From positions 56,841,314-56,905,313 of the forward strand of contig JARWKL010000001.1 of NCBI GenBank assembly GCA_029961685.1: a stretch of DNA of 64,000 nt, given 5' to 3'. Of the stretch, positions 24,901 to 39,800 are shown piece after piece (within the stretch, counting starts at the first letter, position 1; every line of letters starts with the position of its first letter). The stretch is from Aristolochia californica (lineage: Eukaryota > Streptophyta > Magnoliopsida > Piperales > Aristolochiaceae). The translations under genes were made by a program, and so were the position numbers. The notes under the pieces were generated by a model. That model searched no databases. It was not told the origin of the DNA and saw only the letters and a list, made by a program, of their open reading frames with translations.

Positions 24901-27900
24901 CTTCTGCTGCATGTACATATTGTGGTTCTTCTTGTTTTCTAATGCTTGATTTTTCTTTTGCCAGAGTTGATGAGCACAAGGATAAAATTAAGAGTGTGCT
25001 GAAAGGGAGGTTTCCTTCTGACAAGGATATCAAAAAGGAGATCACACATGCTCTGAGGTTTGTTCTATTGCGTCTTTCTATGACTGAAGGATGACATTAA
25101 AGATCTGCAATGACTGTTATGATTCCATTTAGTGGTGTGAGAAATTGTAGAATTATAGTGCACGAGTAAAGAGAAGAAACAGGAATTGAGGAAAGGGAAC
25201 GAGAGATGTACAATTACTCTCTCACACATTCTATTTATGATAGCTATTGCACATGGAATTATACCTAAACTAAACTACCTAGGTCCCAAGTACACTCAAG
25301 TTACACTTACTAATTTTTTTATAATACTTAAACCTACTAAATTAAGGCACTAAGAAACATAAAACAAACTAATAACTAGAAAGCTAACTTGTAGATGTCC
25401 TCTTCTTTCCTTGCGTCCTTGACTTCCTTCTTTGAACAACTTCCACATGTGAGACTTCTAACTCTATCAGACTATTTAGATTCCATGAGATTACCCCCCC
25501 CCCCCCCCCCCTGAAGTTGGAGTTTGTAACTTCAGCTTGTAAGCAAAAAAAAATTTTTTTACTTCCAATCGGCCCACTTCATTATTTATGGACCTTGTTC
25601 TTCATTCTCTTTTCTCCTTCTCACTCACTTGTCTTGAAAAAATATCACTCTGGTTAGCAACTTGATCAACTCTTGACCTCCAACCTTTTTTTTTTTTTTT
25701 TTTTTTTTTGAAAATGGTGAGCTTTATTAAGCGAAAGAGAGAACAACCAGTCAGCTAAGGAGCAATCCCTTTACAACAAGAGATTGGAGGGAAACTCCTT
25801 GTTTTGAAAGAGAATCAACCAAAGAGTTTGTTGATCTCGGTACATGGAACCAAAATCAAGAAAAGAGGGAGGAAACATTCCTAATGTCATGGAAAGTCAT
25901 CCAATAGTGCCAAGGGGGCTCAACAAAGAAGGAGTACCAATTACTCCCCCACTTTAGAGTCACCTTCAATAATAAGGGGGCCAGATAAGTGATTGCGAAT
26001 AACAATGAGGCCCTGAAGGAGTGCCATGAGCTCAGTAGAATTGGACTCTGAAGTACCCAATAGTCTAGAGTATGAAATGAGAATGGAGTTGCCTTCAATA
26101 ATAAAAGGTCCCAAATAAGTGGTCGCAGAAAACAATGAGGCCCTGAAGGAGTTCCATGAGCTCATCAGAAGTGAAGTTTGAAGTCCCCAACGGTTCAGGG
26201 TATGAAATGACAGCAGATTCCCAGTTTACCCTGCCAAAGCTGATTGGTTCGGGATTGCCAAGAGCCTCATGTCCAATCTTAGCAAACTTGAATTGGTTCC
26301 GTTGCTTGCTTCTCCACTACTATAGTGTATTTCTCCCATCCAAGCTCGGAACCATGTCAAGAAGCAACTTGGCTTGTATTGACACAATAAGTGGGATGAA
26401 TTCACCACCACTATCCAACTGACAAGAATCCATACACCGGCCAAATTAGTTCTTTTAATGAGTTGAGACATACAGGCGGAACCACCCACTTGAAGGGCAA
26501 TAGTAAGAGTCTACCCACTTTTAAGGATAACACAAAATCACCTAATTTTAAGGGTAATTGTAAGAGTCTACATGCTTTTAAGGTTAACATAAAATCATTC
26601 GCTTTTAGGGTGATTAACAAACTAACTTGACTCTACTCAAGCTGGATTTGGGTACACTCTTGCTCTTGTAGGTAGTGGATTTATAGGCATTGCTCTAAAG
26701 TGATGGCAAGAACCAAGTGATGAGCTACTTGGTGGAATTTAGGGTGAAGAAGAAACTAACTTGACTCTACTCGATCTGGATTTGGGCACACTCTTGCTCC
26801 TATAGACATTGCGTTGAAGTGATGACCTACTTGGTGGAATTTAGGAAGCCCGCCCAACACTAGTAAAGTTATAGTTCAAGCCATACATGTATAAGGGAAA
26901 TACCAAGAGAGGAAAGGGACTAGCTCAAACTTGATCTTGAGAAAGCTTTTGACCGTGTGAATTGGACTCTCCTTGATGATATCATGCAATGTATGGGCTT
27001 TGGGGACAGGTGGAGATTTTGGATTCGCAGTTGCATTTCATCAACCTCTTACACTCTACTTCTTAATGGCACTGTCTACGGCTGCTTGCATGGCTCCTGT
27101 GGTATTCTGCAGGGAGACCCTCTCTCCCAACTGCTCTTCAATATTACCTGACCTCTATGTTTAATTCAGCCCACAACTTTTTGTGGCTTGATGCGATTTC
27201 AGATCAGAGTGCTTTTGACATCCCTCTTCTCCATTATGCAGACGACACCATTTGTTTTGGCATCAACGCCCTCGACCAGATCCGCAATATCAAGGCTTTT
27301 TTGGGGACTTTTGAGATCACCTATGGGCAAAAGATCAATTGGAGCAAGTCCTCAATTATGGAAATCCACATCGACTCCCCTTTACTTCGGAGTATGGCGG
27401 ATACTTTGTGTTGCTCGATTATGATTCTCCCCTCCACTCATCTTGGGCTCCCCCTCATCGACTGCAGACCGTGGAAAAGGCTTTGGACCTCGGTAATGGA
27501 AAGACTCAAGTGACACTTATCCTCTTGGAAAGGAAGATTCTTCTCTTGGTAATCCTCTTGGTAATGGAAAGCTGGCAGACTGACTCTTCTTAACACTTGT
27601 TTGGCGGGTATCCCCATCTACTTCCTTTCATTTGTTCCCTGCCCCGCATCTATTTTTTGGCTCATTAACATGATCAAAAAGTGTTTCTTATGGCGTGGAA
27701 CTAGCAATGACTTTCATTATCATTTGGTCAGCTGGGATGACGTTTGTATGCCGAAGACTATGGGTGGTTTGGGAATTAGAGGCACTAAGGATATGGGAGC
27801 TGCTCTCCTTCTTAAGTGGTTTTGGAAGCTCAAATTCGACTCTGTGGCTTTTTGGTAGATGGTGGTTTCTAACTTCGCCTTCTCGGGGCGACCTGGTTTC

Positions 27901-30818
27901 TTGATGGCAGCAAGCACAAACTCTCCCCCTTCTAGAGATCACTTCATCATTTGTTCTCGGTCGTCAGGTCGGCCGTCAAGTTTTTTATTGGAAATGGATC
28001 TAGCCTCAAGTTTTGGATTGATTGGTGAGCAGGAGCTGGGCCTATTGCCTCCGCCCTCCCCTTACTCCTCCAGCTTACTACTTGCCGCAACCACTCTGTG
28101 GCTGATACCTGGGTTTTTTTCTTGATGGAATGTGTCAATATTATACAAAAAGGAAAGAAAATACAACCTGTAGGGTGGGACCACCCTCCACAATAAGGTT
28201 TTGGAGGGAGGTTCCTCGTTTAGCATGGAAGTCCGCCAGGTGATTGGCGGATCTAGGGGTGTGGACCCAAGTACAATTAAGAGAGGAAGAGATACTACAG
28301 ATTTCAAGGAAGGCATCCATGTGCCGCTAGGAGGGTAACAGTTGAGTGTACCAGTCAATGACAACTTTGGAATCTCCTTCAATGATAAGTGGACTTGAGA
28401 GTCGGTCCCGGAAGATCTTGAGGCTTTGGAACAGCCCAACAAGTTCAGCGGTGGTGGAGTCGGAGATACCCAAAGGACCGACGAAGGAGAGGAGGAAGCT
28501 GCTATTTTCATTGTTAATTACTTCGCCAAATCCGGCAGACCCAGGGCAGCCAAAAGCATTGCCATTGAAGTTAAGCTTGAAGTGACCTTGGGGGGGAGGG
28601 CACCGCATTGTCATATTTGGAGGGCAAGATTGCCATAGCAACAATCAAGCGCTAGTTTCCACAAAAATTAGAGTTGCTGATGTGGAGGAATTCTTTCTTT
28701 GTGAGGAGCCAGCGGAGACCTGGCTAGCAATGTGCTCAACAAGCACCTCAATAGGAGAGGATTCAAATTGGAACTTTCGGTTATTTCTCTCTTTCCAGAG
28801 CGACCAAGGAATGTGACCCACGCAACTAGAGATAAGCATTTTTCCAAGCTTAGGGAGCCGAGAGTTGGTGATGGATTGAATCATAGATGGCATATTGTGG
28901 GGTACACAATATTGTATGTCAATTCTGTTGAGGAGGTTAGCCCCGATAGCTTCGGTAAAATGGCAATGGAGTAAGACATGGGTGGCAAATTTTGGAATGC
29001 AGCAGAAGTGACAAGACGGGTAAGGGACTTGAGTTCCCCATCTGATCATGGCATCTGCCGTGGGGATTTTGTTCTTACAGGCACACTAGGTGAAAAAGTT
29101 GGCATGAGGAGGAGCAAGAAGAGACCAGGCCAGTGCAGCAGGGTGTTGAGCCCATCAATAGATTGTGGGGTAGAGTTGTTTGCACGACTATGAACAATTT
29201 TGCATTATGTCCTTAGGAAATGAAAAATAGAAAGAACAAAACATGAGTCTCTTGTTCAAATTTCCTTATTGTGGAATTTTTCATCTCTGTTGTTGAAGAG
29301 AAATTCCATTTGGTTCACAAAGAGATGACAGATATCAAGTGGAACCTTGGTGAACAATAGCTTTTCACCATTAATAATTGAGAGTAAAGTGCCCTTTGCT
29401 GCATCTGCTAGTTTCCTTAATTTTCGCAATTGTGCTCTCATACTGAAAACTTGTTGCTTTGTCCTCACGTTTCTGGATCTTTTAAAAACTTTCCAAGGGT
29501 TACTTTCTTCCTCTTCCAAACGTTCTCAGGTTCATCCTTTTTTTGTCAGGAAAACTAGGCAAAACAATAGATTTGTCTTGATCTCGTCTCGGTTGGCAAT
29601 TTTTCTCCCTCCTTTGTTCTTCTCCTTCCTCCCTCACTCACACACTCGATCTTCCTCGTTCATCTTCCTTTGCTTTTCCTTTCATTCCCCGATTGTTTTT
29701 CTGTCTCTCTCACTTTATCCCTCATTCTCTCACTCTCACTTCCTCATTGCCTGAGAAAGGTACATTATGAAGAAGTTGAAAGGATTTTAAAGTACCTTGA
29801 AGGAGCTTCTGGAAAAGGGTTAAGTTTTTAGTCTCATAAGCATTTGAGGTTGTTGGTTATTTTGTAGTGTATTATGCTGGCTGCAAAACTGATAGAAGAT
29901 CCGCAAGTGCTCTTGTACTTTTATTGGTGGTAACCCTGTGAATTGGAAGAGCAAAAAGTAGACAATAGCGGCTAGGTCTTATGTAGAGGCTGAATATAAC
30001 GCTAGAAAAGGCCGGTTGGTTGGTGTGGTTAAAGAGGTTAATAAAAGTGTTTGGTTTTCAAATTCAAAAGCCTATGTAAATGTATTGTGATAACAAAGCT
30101 ACTCTCTTTGTTTCTAGAAATTCTGTATGTCACGAGAGAGCCAAACATGTAATAGTAGATTGCCACTTTATTCGTGGAGCAGTGTTAACCAGGAAGATTC
30201 CTTCTCCGCATATTCTGTCTTTTGTAATGCAGGAGCACATGGTTGAAATAACTTTGCAAAGGGTTGAGGAAGACGAATACATGAAGACACCTGTGCTGGA
30301 CGAACCTAATGAAAAAAATGTTCAGGCAAATGTAAGAAGGTTTCCTATTCCAAATTTCTTGTAGGTCTACTTGGAATATTAACTGCACCGACTCTCCTTC
30401 CATCTCTCACTTCCAGTGCTAGGCGGACATGAGAAGCTACCCAAGGCTCTACAGGTAAGTGGAGCTCCGGAGTTCCTTCTATGCAGAAAATGCCTAGAGG
30501 AGACATTCTTTGCTTCTCCCATCATTCATTGGAAGTGGCTCTGAGAATTTTCTAGGGGCACCAAAGGAATTCTTATGAACCTATGCTGTGAGCCATTCTT
30601 TTAAAATCATGAGAAGACCATTTGGAAACTCACCAATCCTATCCACGAGCTCCTGAGTGTCACCATGGCAGAAGAAGAAAGAAGGATTTCATGATACTTT
30701 CTGCCCAAATCTAAAACTGCTTTGATCTGTAGAAATGTTTCCAGACTTCCAGAAAGCTTGACCATGGTTCTTAATCTGGAAAGCCACTCAATTTTGCTCA
30801 TTCATTCCCTCTCTCTTG

Positions 30819-30850
<32 letters not shown>

Positions 30851-33800
30851 AGTCATCTTCTCTCGCATACATTCATTCCCTCTCCTATCTTCCTCCAAGA
30901 GAGTTTGTCACAATGAAAATGTCCTTTCTTTTAATGTTGAAACCCTTTACCCTGGTGATACTTGAACCCTAAACCTCACACTAAAAACCCTCCCGATGTT
31001 TTCATGTGACCATTTAATATATACAATTATAAATTTTAATTTCCAAAATAATTACTAAAAGTTTGATTGATTTAGGAGCAAGGTGGATGTAGTGACCAAC
31101 ATTATTATCTGCCTTTTAAAAGAATTGATTTATACTCTTTTGCTGGAATTTGATTTGTTCATTGTTTGGGTGATTTCATACTTAATTATGGAATATTTCT
31201 TCTTATTGCAGTCTTGTCAGACAAGAGTATGATGATTTGAACAGTAAATCTCATGAAGCTGAAAGGGAGATGAAGTTGGTCCAGATGAAAAGAGAAGATC
31301 TAAATAATAATCTGAACAAATTTCACAAAGATATGGAAGGTAAGTTTGCTCCTTTTTCTGTTTTTGGAGGGGGCGGAGGCAGCTCTGGGTGCAGAAATAA
31401 AGGTCTTTTAAGCAAATTTTCTGTGAAAAAATGATTGCAAGAATTTTTAAATGTTAAAATATACTAGGAAAGCCCCTTGCAGGCCTGAGTGGGCAGATAA
31501 AACAAATAGAATTATTTTTGTGATTATCATTCAAAAAAAAGTAGCAGGTGTAATTATTTGAGTACTTGGAAGTACCATGCAGATGAAAACAGGGGTGTGT
31601 TTTTTGGACACCATGAGAAGGTGATTTTAAATCAAGGAGAAAGATACAGGCGAATCAGGGGAATATAAGGATAAATAAAGGGGCTTGGTCCTAAATCTTA
31701 TATATGAGAAGAATGAAGAGGTTCTATACCTTGGGACTTGAGGGTCTCCCTCACTCTTGATGTATTTATTGTTATATATTAATGAGTTAATCATCTAAAA
31801 AAATGGGGAACCGTATAGATTCTTCTAGTTCAGATGTTTCGTTTGATCTTTGGTAATTATCTGAACTCTTGGAATGATGGTTATATGTATCCTTAGGAAT
31901 CATAGGGATGAATAGACTGTTAAGAGAAGGAGGAATAGCCCATTAAACAAATAAAATAATTAATTCATATGGGGCAAAAATTAGAAAATGACACCTAAGA
32001 GTTGTCATTGCCTTGAATGGTTATCGATGCCTTAACTGATGCATGTTCCTGTTTATCAGTAAAAAAAATTCTAGCTTTCAATGGGTTTCTGAGAACGGTT
32101 GAATTGGGTAAAAGATTTTTTTTAATTCCACCTTCAATATGATTTATTGCATTATTCATTTGTAGGAAAACTTTATTTTTTGGTCCCTGTTTTTGGGACC
32201 AGAGGCATGTAGTTAATGCTGATTTTTTCTGGATGGATGAATTTGGGGGGTTCTGATCCTACCTCCAACTGGATTTCTTCCTGTTGTCAATTAATTACCT
32301 GATGCTTAGTCTTGATTACTGATTAGACCTTCAACCTGGCTCCTGGTTTTGTTTGAATTAATCCTCTTCTTGGTGGGTGGCTAGTATTCACTAAAGAAGT
32401 TTAAAAAAAGAGGGATAGAGAGGGTGTATCACTTAATTAGCCAGATTCATTAGTCAAAGAATCATGATCAATATGAGCCTCTTATGCAGTGATGGACATG
32501 CAGTAATTAGGTTACTGGTGCTTGTTTTTCCTAAAATTTATCTTTTCATTGGCTCACATATTTAGCTTTCACTGCCATGTCATAAGTGTTTTGTTGCAGC
32601 AAAGAGAAGATTTATTGACTCAAAACTTCAAGCATTGGCTCAGATTTCTTTTGAGGTCGAGTCCTTCCCAAAAGTTTTACTCGATGCTATGGAGAAAAGA
32701 GATGCCCAGAAAAGGTTCTAATGTGCATTTGTCATGTCTATCAAATTTGGAAATGTAAGGATTTAATCTCATACTTGTCCTTGTCACATGCAGCAATTAT
32801 GATGCTGCCAAAGGGATGAAAGACTTGTTTGAACCTTTTGAAAGTTCTGCACGTCTACGTCATGCTTGTCCATGCTGTGATCGCGGTTTCTCTCTTGTAG
32901 AGGAGGATGAGTTTGTTGAAAAGGTAAAATTGTTTATTGATGCACTTGAACTGCCTGATTTTAAAAACTATCGATTTTTAGATAATACAAATTATACCCT
33001 CATTTTCTTGTATGTGGATAGCTGAGGAGAAAGATATCAAGGTTTTGGATAGCTGAGGCCAGTGGCTTCTTTCTGCTATCTTGCATTTGTTCACCTTGAT
33101 ATCTGAACACAAGCAACCACATCTTTCTAGGCAAAAGGCCCCTGACAGACAGGTCATCTTGTGGTTCTCTGACTAGTCTGATCTCTTTCAAATGTGTTGT
33201 TCTGTTGTACTTCTCTCCTCGTAAACTGTTTACAGGCTGATGGGACCTCTGTCTCACTTTGGAAGCAAAACAGAACATGGAGCTGGCACATCTACTAATT
33301 ACTGCTGAGAGAATGTACAGCAGACTGAGTTTAGAGTCCTGTCTACTTGTATAAGATTCATTATGCTTACCCGTATACTCAGCAAACATTTGAATCTATT
33401 TGACGTGCAAGAGCTTCTCTGAGTATATAAATGCTGTGAAAGGATCTTTGTGATACATGGTATCTTGAAGTTTGTAGGTGGATGTCATTTGTAACTTGTT
33501 TTATTTTCATTTATATTTGCTTGATGGGTTAACATGTTTTTGTGGACTGCAGCAAAGAACGAAGAGTAAAAATGCTGATGAGATCGTGAATAAATTAGCT
33601 GCAGATTTTTCAAAGGCTGACTTACATTTCCAGCAGTTGGACAGACTTCGTGTGGTTTATGAGGAATTTGTTAAGCTTAAGAAAGAAACTGCTCCTTTGG
33701 CAGAGAAAAACTTGAAAGAGCTTGATGAGGAGTGGCATCAGAAGTCTCAGGCATTCGATGATGTGAGTTACCTAATTACAAATTTTTTAGTTGATACTTT

Positions 33801-36800
33801 GGGCCAGGATTGTGGTAAACAGTGAGAAGATTGTTATGATGTTGGTTCAGACACTGACATGAAATGTCGGATGCTTGAAAATGATCTAAGTTGGAAATTG
33901 TGTTGGTAAAATTCTTCACATACTGATCTACTATGAAACTATCATTTGATAGGGTTTTAGAGTTGTCAAAGAGTGTTAGTTCTGTATTTCATGGGGTTTG
34001 TATCTTTTTCTTCATTTTTCCGGTTTTTTGTTACATTACTTATTATGAGGTACGGGGATCACATCAGTGTATGTTTGTCATCATAATAATTTACACTATG
34101 CTAGTGAAGATATGAGGGAGAGGAGTCGATCCATCTCACCCAATTCTCTCCTAATTCTCTTGGACTCAAGTCTACCGGCTGCTGTTCTGCATTCAAGAAC
34201 TCAATTTCTCTTCAATTATGAACTTCTATATGGTATTGAAGTGGTATTGTGTCTCCTGGTAGGACCGTGACATCTCATTTTCCTACTTTCCTCTTCCTCA
34301 ATTTGTGCAGGATCAGATTTGTGTGACTTGTTTGGTCTGTGTGAGGTTAAAGGTCTCTCTTTTTTCTTCTAATTTTGCGGCAACCCTTGGATTGATGGTG
34401 TAAGTGGTTTGTGTAGTACTTGTTATGCTGTTGTGCGCTTTATTTGGTTGCACTTTGTTAGAAATAAAGGGTATATTGGACAGGTATATAATTGTGTCAC
34501 TATGTCTCCCTTAGATTATGTTATGTTTGGAAGGGTTGAAGTTATAATTTTTCTTTTATTTTCAAGTCTGTTATTAGCTATATAAATTGTTGGACGTTTG
34601 ATGGGCATTATGGTCAATTGATGTAACTTTCAGTTTAGAGATCAGAAAGAGAATGAGCGGTCGTGTTTCAGATCCTAACGAGACTGCTTCTTTTGCGGCA
34701 GCTCTTCCCCAACATTCCTCACTTTCTTCTACCTTCTTTCTTCTTTTTTTCTCACTTCTCTCTCTAAAATTATGAAGTTCAACATGGCATCTGAGCTTTA
34801 AGATCCATAAGAGAAGTTTTCAAGCTCTTCCTTCCATCTTCCCTTCCCAGTTTACAATTTCACCAGAGGAAGTTCTCTTCAAGTTTCTCTGCTGATTGGC
34901 TTCAAAGGCTAGGTCTTTCCTTTTTTCTGTGCCTTAACCTAAGGTTCAATGGCTTGCTCCGCTAATTATGTTGTTAATATTTGCATATTTTGCCCCAAGA
35001 GGGTTGTTTTTCCTGCCAATGTAAGGTCTAGGCTTAGATCTGTGCCTGTGTCACTTACCTGTCAAGGTTTGCAAGTTTGTCTGCATGGACAGTAAGCGTG
35101 ATGTTCATTGTTTGTTTATGGCTGCTGCAATTGTGACTAAACTTGTTTTGCTTGGTTAGACTACTGCCCTAGCTGTGCTGTTGTATGGGAGCCTACTGGT
35201 TGTCTGTGCAAATCATTGATTTGTTGAAAGGGGCATTAAGTGGCTTTGGTTTGTCATGTTTTTCTTGGTGCTTATTGGTGATCTCTTGTTAGTGTTTGTG
35301 TTTGGCTACAAAGGATACTTGGAGAAGATACTCCTTAGGTTTCAGGTAATTCCGAGTCTTAAGGGTTCTAGCACAATTTTTGGATTACTTCTGTCACATT
35401 AAACGGGTAGAATTATCTTACTTGGTTAAGGTCTGTTGACATGTTTCTGAAGGCGATAGGCCAGATATCTTCTGAGTAATCCTCTTTAACCCATGATTGA
35501 GGATTGGGTGGCAGAAGATAACCAAGTTTAGACTTGACTAGTTAATAGCATGTATTCTCATGTTTGCAACCAGATTATGAGTTGTGATACTGGAAATCCA
35601 CACTTTCGGATCAATGTTCTTGAGATTAATCTCGCTCACGTGTATGAACTGTATGCTAAATACTTTGGCATGACTTGTTTTGACTAGATGGTTATTGAGC
35701 ATTTTACAGAGATATGTTCTATTTTACTGGAGATTAGTTTTTTTTATACTTTTACTACATATGCAACTGAGCAATGAAAAAAATGAAGGTCAAATTCAGG
35801 TAACCCGCTTTTTGGATGGTTTTGGCCTGGAATATGATGCTGGACATGTCTAATTACTTGACGATGATGATGTGCCTTCCCTTGAAAACAAAGTTCTTAG
35901 AGTCGAGGGTGCTATGGATTTTAAAGGTAATAGGGGGGCTAAAGACTCGGATGCTGCTGCCCTTAATCTCACATCAACCCCCGCTTGGTTCAAAGATTCT
36001 AGAGGATGAGGAGGTGGTGGAGATTGAGGGCGTGGTTGTGATAGTGGCGGACAGGCACGTGGATAAGGTTGTGGGAGAGAAAGTGTGCATATTGTGTGGA
36101 CCATTACTCAGATAGATGTTAGGATAAGTTTGGAAAGCCATCATGGGTAAATTCAAGCATTCCAAAAGGTGTTGTGTGGTAGGTGGTAAAGTTGAGTCTT
36201 CCGTTGGAACCCAGGATGAAATTCTGAAGCTGCTTTAGAAGTTGGGTTAATTGACTTCTTCTTTTCTTTTTCATCTCTAGTTGTTGGTGCTTCTTCCTCC
36301 ACTAATGCCACTCCGAGCTCAGGTATGTCTTCTTTTTATGTGTCACCTACTCCTTCATGGGTTGTGGACTCCAAGATGTCCACCCATATGTTAGGTATGT
36401 GCTTTGTGTTTTCTTTTATTTTATCATATCCTTTCTATAAATTTGTTAGCTTAGTTGATGGTTTTTTTTTTTTCTCATGTTCATGGTGAAGGGGTCGTAC
36501 ATACTACTCATCTCATAGTCATGTAAACTATATGTTACAAACTTCCCTGTTAACTTATTGTCTTTGAGCAAGCTTACATTGCCTTTGAATTGCTCAAACA
36601 CATTTTTTTCCTTCACATTGCGTGTTTCAAGATTTATAGACTAGGAGGATAATTGGTTCAGGGAATGCTATTGCACTCAAGGCTGAAACTTCTTCGTGTT
36701 TGTGGCATCTCCACTTGAGACACCCATCACCAGCAAAACTTCGTCAGTCCATTCCTTCATTACTGTTAGATTTCTCCTTTGATCTGAATTTTGTTAGATT

Positions 36801-39800
36801 GGAAAGCACCACAAGGTTTTTTCGTTCAAGTAGTAGTCATCTTTTTTAGTCCATTTGAGTTAATTCATTCTGATGTATGAGGTCCATACAAGGTACCTAT
36901 TGAAAAGTGATAGTAAAGGAAAGAAAAAGTAATAAAAGAAGAAGAGACAAATGGAAGAAGGAGATGAGAAGAAGAGTGCAAAGAAGGAGCACTTTTAGGA
37001 GGCTAAAATCCAACCTCCCCCTTTCTTATGAACTCACTTAAGTGAAAATAGGGTCAATTTATAATATTACCTCTCTGTACAAAAACCCTTATATCTTTCT
37101 AAATACAACTCAAACTAAACTAAAAATTGAAACATAAAACTCTAAGGTGAAGACGAACTTCCTACTACCATATGAGAGACATACAACCATAAAAGTTACC
37201 AAAATACCCTTATACATATATTTTAACTCCCCTTAAGTTGGAGTGTAAATGTCAAATAGTCCCAGCTTGTCATAAAACACTGAATGCTCACTCTTCAAGG
37301 GGGTTTTGTTTACATTGCCAAGTTGTTTGGATGACTTCACTTAAGGTATAACAACTTTCCCTTATATTACAATATCTCCAGTAAAATGGCAATCTATCTT
37401 GATGTGTTTGGTTCTCTCATGGAAGATTGGATTACTAGCTATAAAAAATGTTGTTTGATTGTCACACTTCATAACCATAGGCTCTGTAATCTAAAATTCT
37501 TACTCAGCAAAAATTGGTTTCATTCACATAAGCTCACTCGCTGTGTGAGTCATCGCTATATACTCTGCTTTGGCTATACTTTGTTTCTTACGCTTCCAAC
37601 TAAGTTACCACCACCAAAGCAAGAGTATCCCGTTGTGGCTCTTATCCATCTTGGATCATGCATAATCCGTATCAAAGTATCCTAATACTTCAATCTTTCC
37701 ATGAGTGTAATAGACCCTTTTGAGGACCACCTTTCAAGTGTTTTAGGATTCTATGAGCAGGCTCTAAGTGTGTTTTGCATGGATTTTCCATGAATTGGCT
37801 AAAATGGCCCTCAGCTTATTCACTGTGTAATATAGCCAGAAAACATTCAAGAAAGAGAATAAAAATTACATCTTTGGCACTCAAACTACCAGCAGCAGAT
37901 GCTGTCTGAAATGACTACCCTTGGCTTCTAACAGAAGTGATTAATCAAGTGTATGGAATGATCATATACAGCATTTTGACTGCCAAGATTTGAAGCCACC
38001 AAACCCATACTCCAACCTGTTACAGTCGGTATCATACACTTGGATCTGACATTTTACTAAGGTAGGTAATTAGGGTTTCACTGATAATGAATCAACTGAA
38101 ACAAGTAAAGTGAAGCGGAAAGGATGCATGAGCAAAGAGAGTTGATGAGAGAGCATGACCGAGGGAGATTGAATGAATTCAGAATGTGGGGACGGTGTTA
38201 AGGGTTCAACTGGATAACTTTGTTATTGGTAGAGGAGTTTACATAAAGACCTGTTACCATAGTATTCAAAAGACATGGAAGCTAGTGTAAATGGTAAGCT
38301 ATTCAAACTGTCATAATAAGCTTTGATTTGTTGAGTATAAGTTATATTTTGAACACTTTATTGCTCTTCAAGTTCAATAGTCCTGCTGTACCGCCAATCA
38401 TTTGGATAGAATGCAATACATGAATTTCTCCAACTTGGTCCTCAGTTATGAATTTCCACCTGTTTATTTAATTTGGAAATTCAGTCTGAATTTCTTATCA
38501 TCAATACATGGGCAAGTTTTGTACAAATTGTAACTTGAGGTACTATATGCAATGTATCATTTAGCGGCTTAATTGCTTTGAAAAACTTGTAGCACTATTT
38601 ATTTGTGGATCTCGCATCTATTAATAAATGATCATTATACAGCTTCAGGGTCTTTTAGTTTGTCTGAAGGTTGAGAAGGATTCTGTAGAGATCCTGGTCC
38701 CGCAAGTAGAAAATGCTGACAGGCTTTTACATGAGATGACAATTTTGAAAGAGCAAATTGAAGATTTGGAATATAAGCTTGATGCTCGTGGGCAAGGAAA
38801 CAGTTCCATGGAGGAAATTCAGTCTCAGATAACCATTGTCCAAAACAAAAGGTAACAGATCTTCTTGTTTTGTTTTTGAGATTGTTTTGGTTCTGTTTTG
38901 AACTGGCATGATTTTATTGAGAAGAAAAGAAAATTAGAGCGAGAGAACAGTGAAGAAGAATATAATAATATACAAAATGTCATGCATTGCATTGTTTACA
39001 ATAAAATTTTTGATAGTTAACAGCATCTAGTGCCAGAGAGTGATGCTCATGATGTCTAGCTCCAAGGACATCTGGAAATATCTTGATTTTTGCCGTAATA
39101 CTAGAGATTCATGTATTGGTCCTGGGATATGTTTTTTATCATCTCTTCATTTTTCTTTTTTGGAGCCAGGGATAGTTTGAACATGGATATTGAAAAGCTT
39201 AGACAGGAACATACCTATATGCAGAATGATTTGTCAAATATGCAGATGAGGTGGCATGCTCTGAGGGAGGAGAAGTTGAAGGCTTTAGCTATTTTGGATA
39301 AGTTCAAGAGAGCAGAAAAGGAATTAGAACGTTTACATGAGGAAAAAGCTCAAGTGGAACTCAATGAGAAGGTACACCTCTCTCTCTCTCTCTCTCTCTT
39401 CAACTTAAGTCTTGATCTGACAGGTACTTATTGCATCTTGTTTCTCGTAAAATCCCAGCATTTGGAAGAAACTGTTGTCCCTTTGTCCAAGGAGAAAGAG
39501 AAGTTACTGAGGGACCACCGGGACTTGAGATCCAAGCTTGAACATGAACATGAAGGGCTAGCTAAAATAAAAAATAGTTATGAGCAAGGTGTTCAGGCCC
39601 TGCTGAAATTGGCTTTTAAGATCAAGGAGTATGCATCTCCAACTTCAACTGTTACTCTTCAATATATTTTATCTCATTACCAAATTTAATCACTTTGTTT
39701 TTTCTTTCTTCACCAGATATCTTGATTCAAAAAAAGGGGAAAGGCTGGCAGAATTACAAGAGAAGCATCATCGATATGAATCTAAGAAACGTGACTATGA

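Noticed and set aside
34232..34245. TGGTATTGAAGTGG as a copia primer site
   Set aside because: No LTR pair or coding sequence follows it before the next LTR at 34456, so it is too weak to call.
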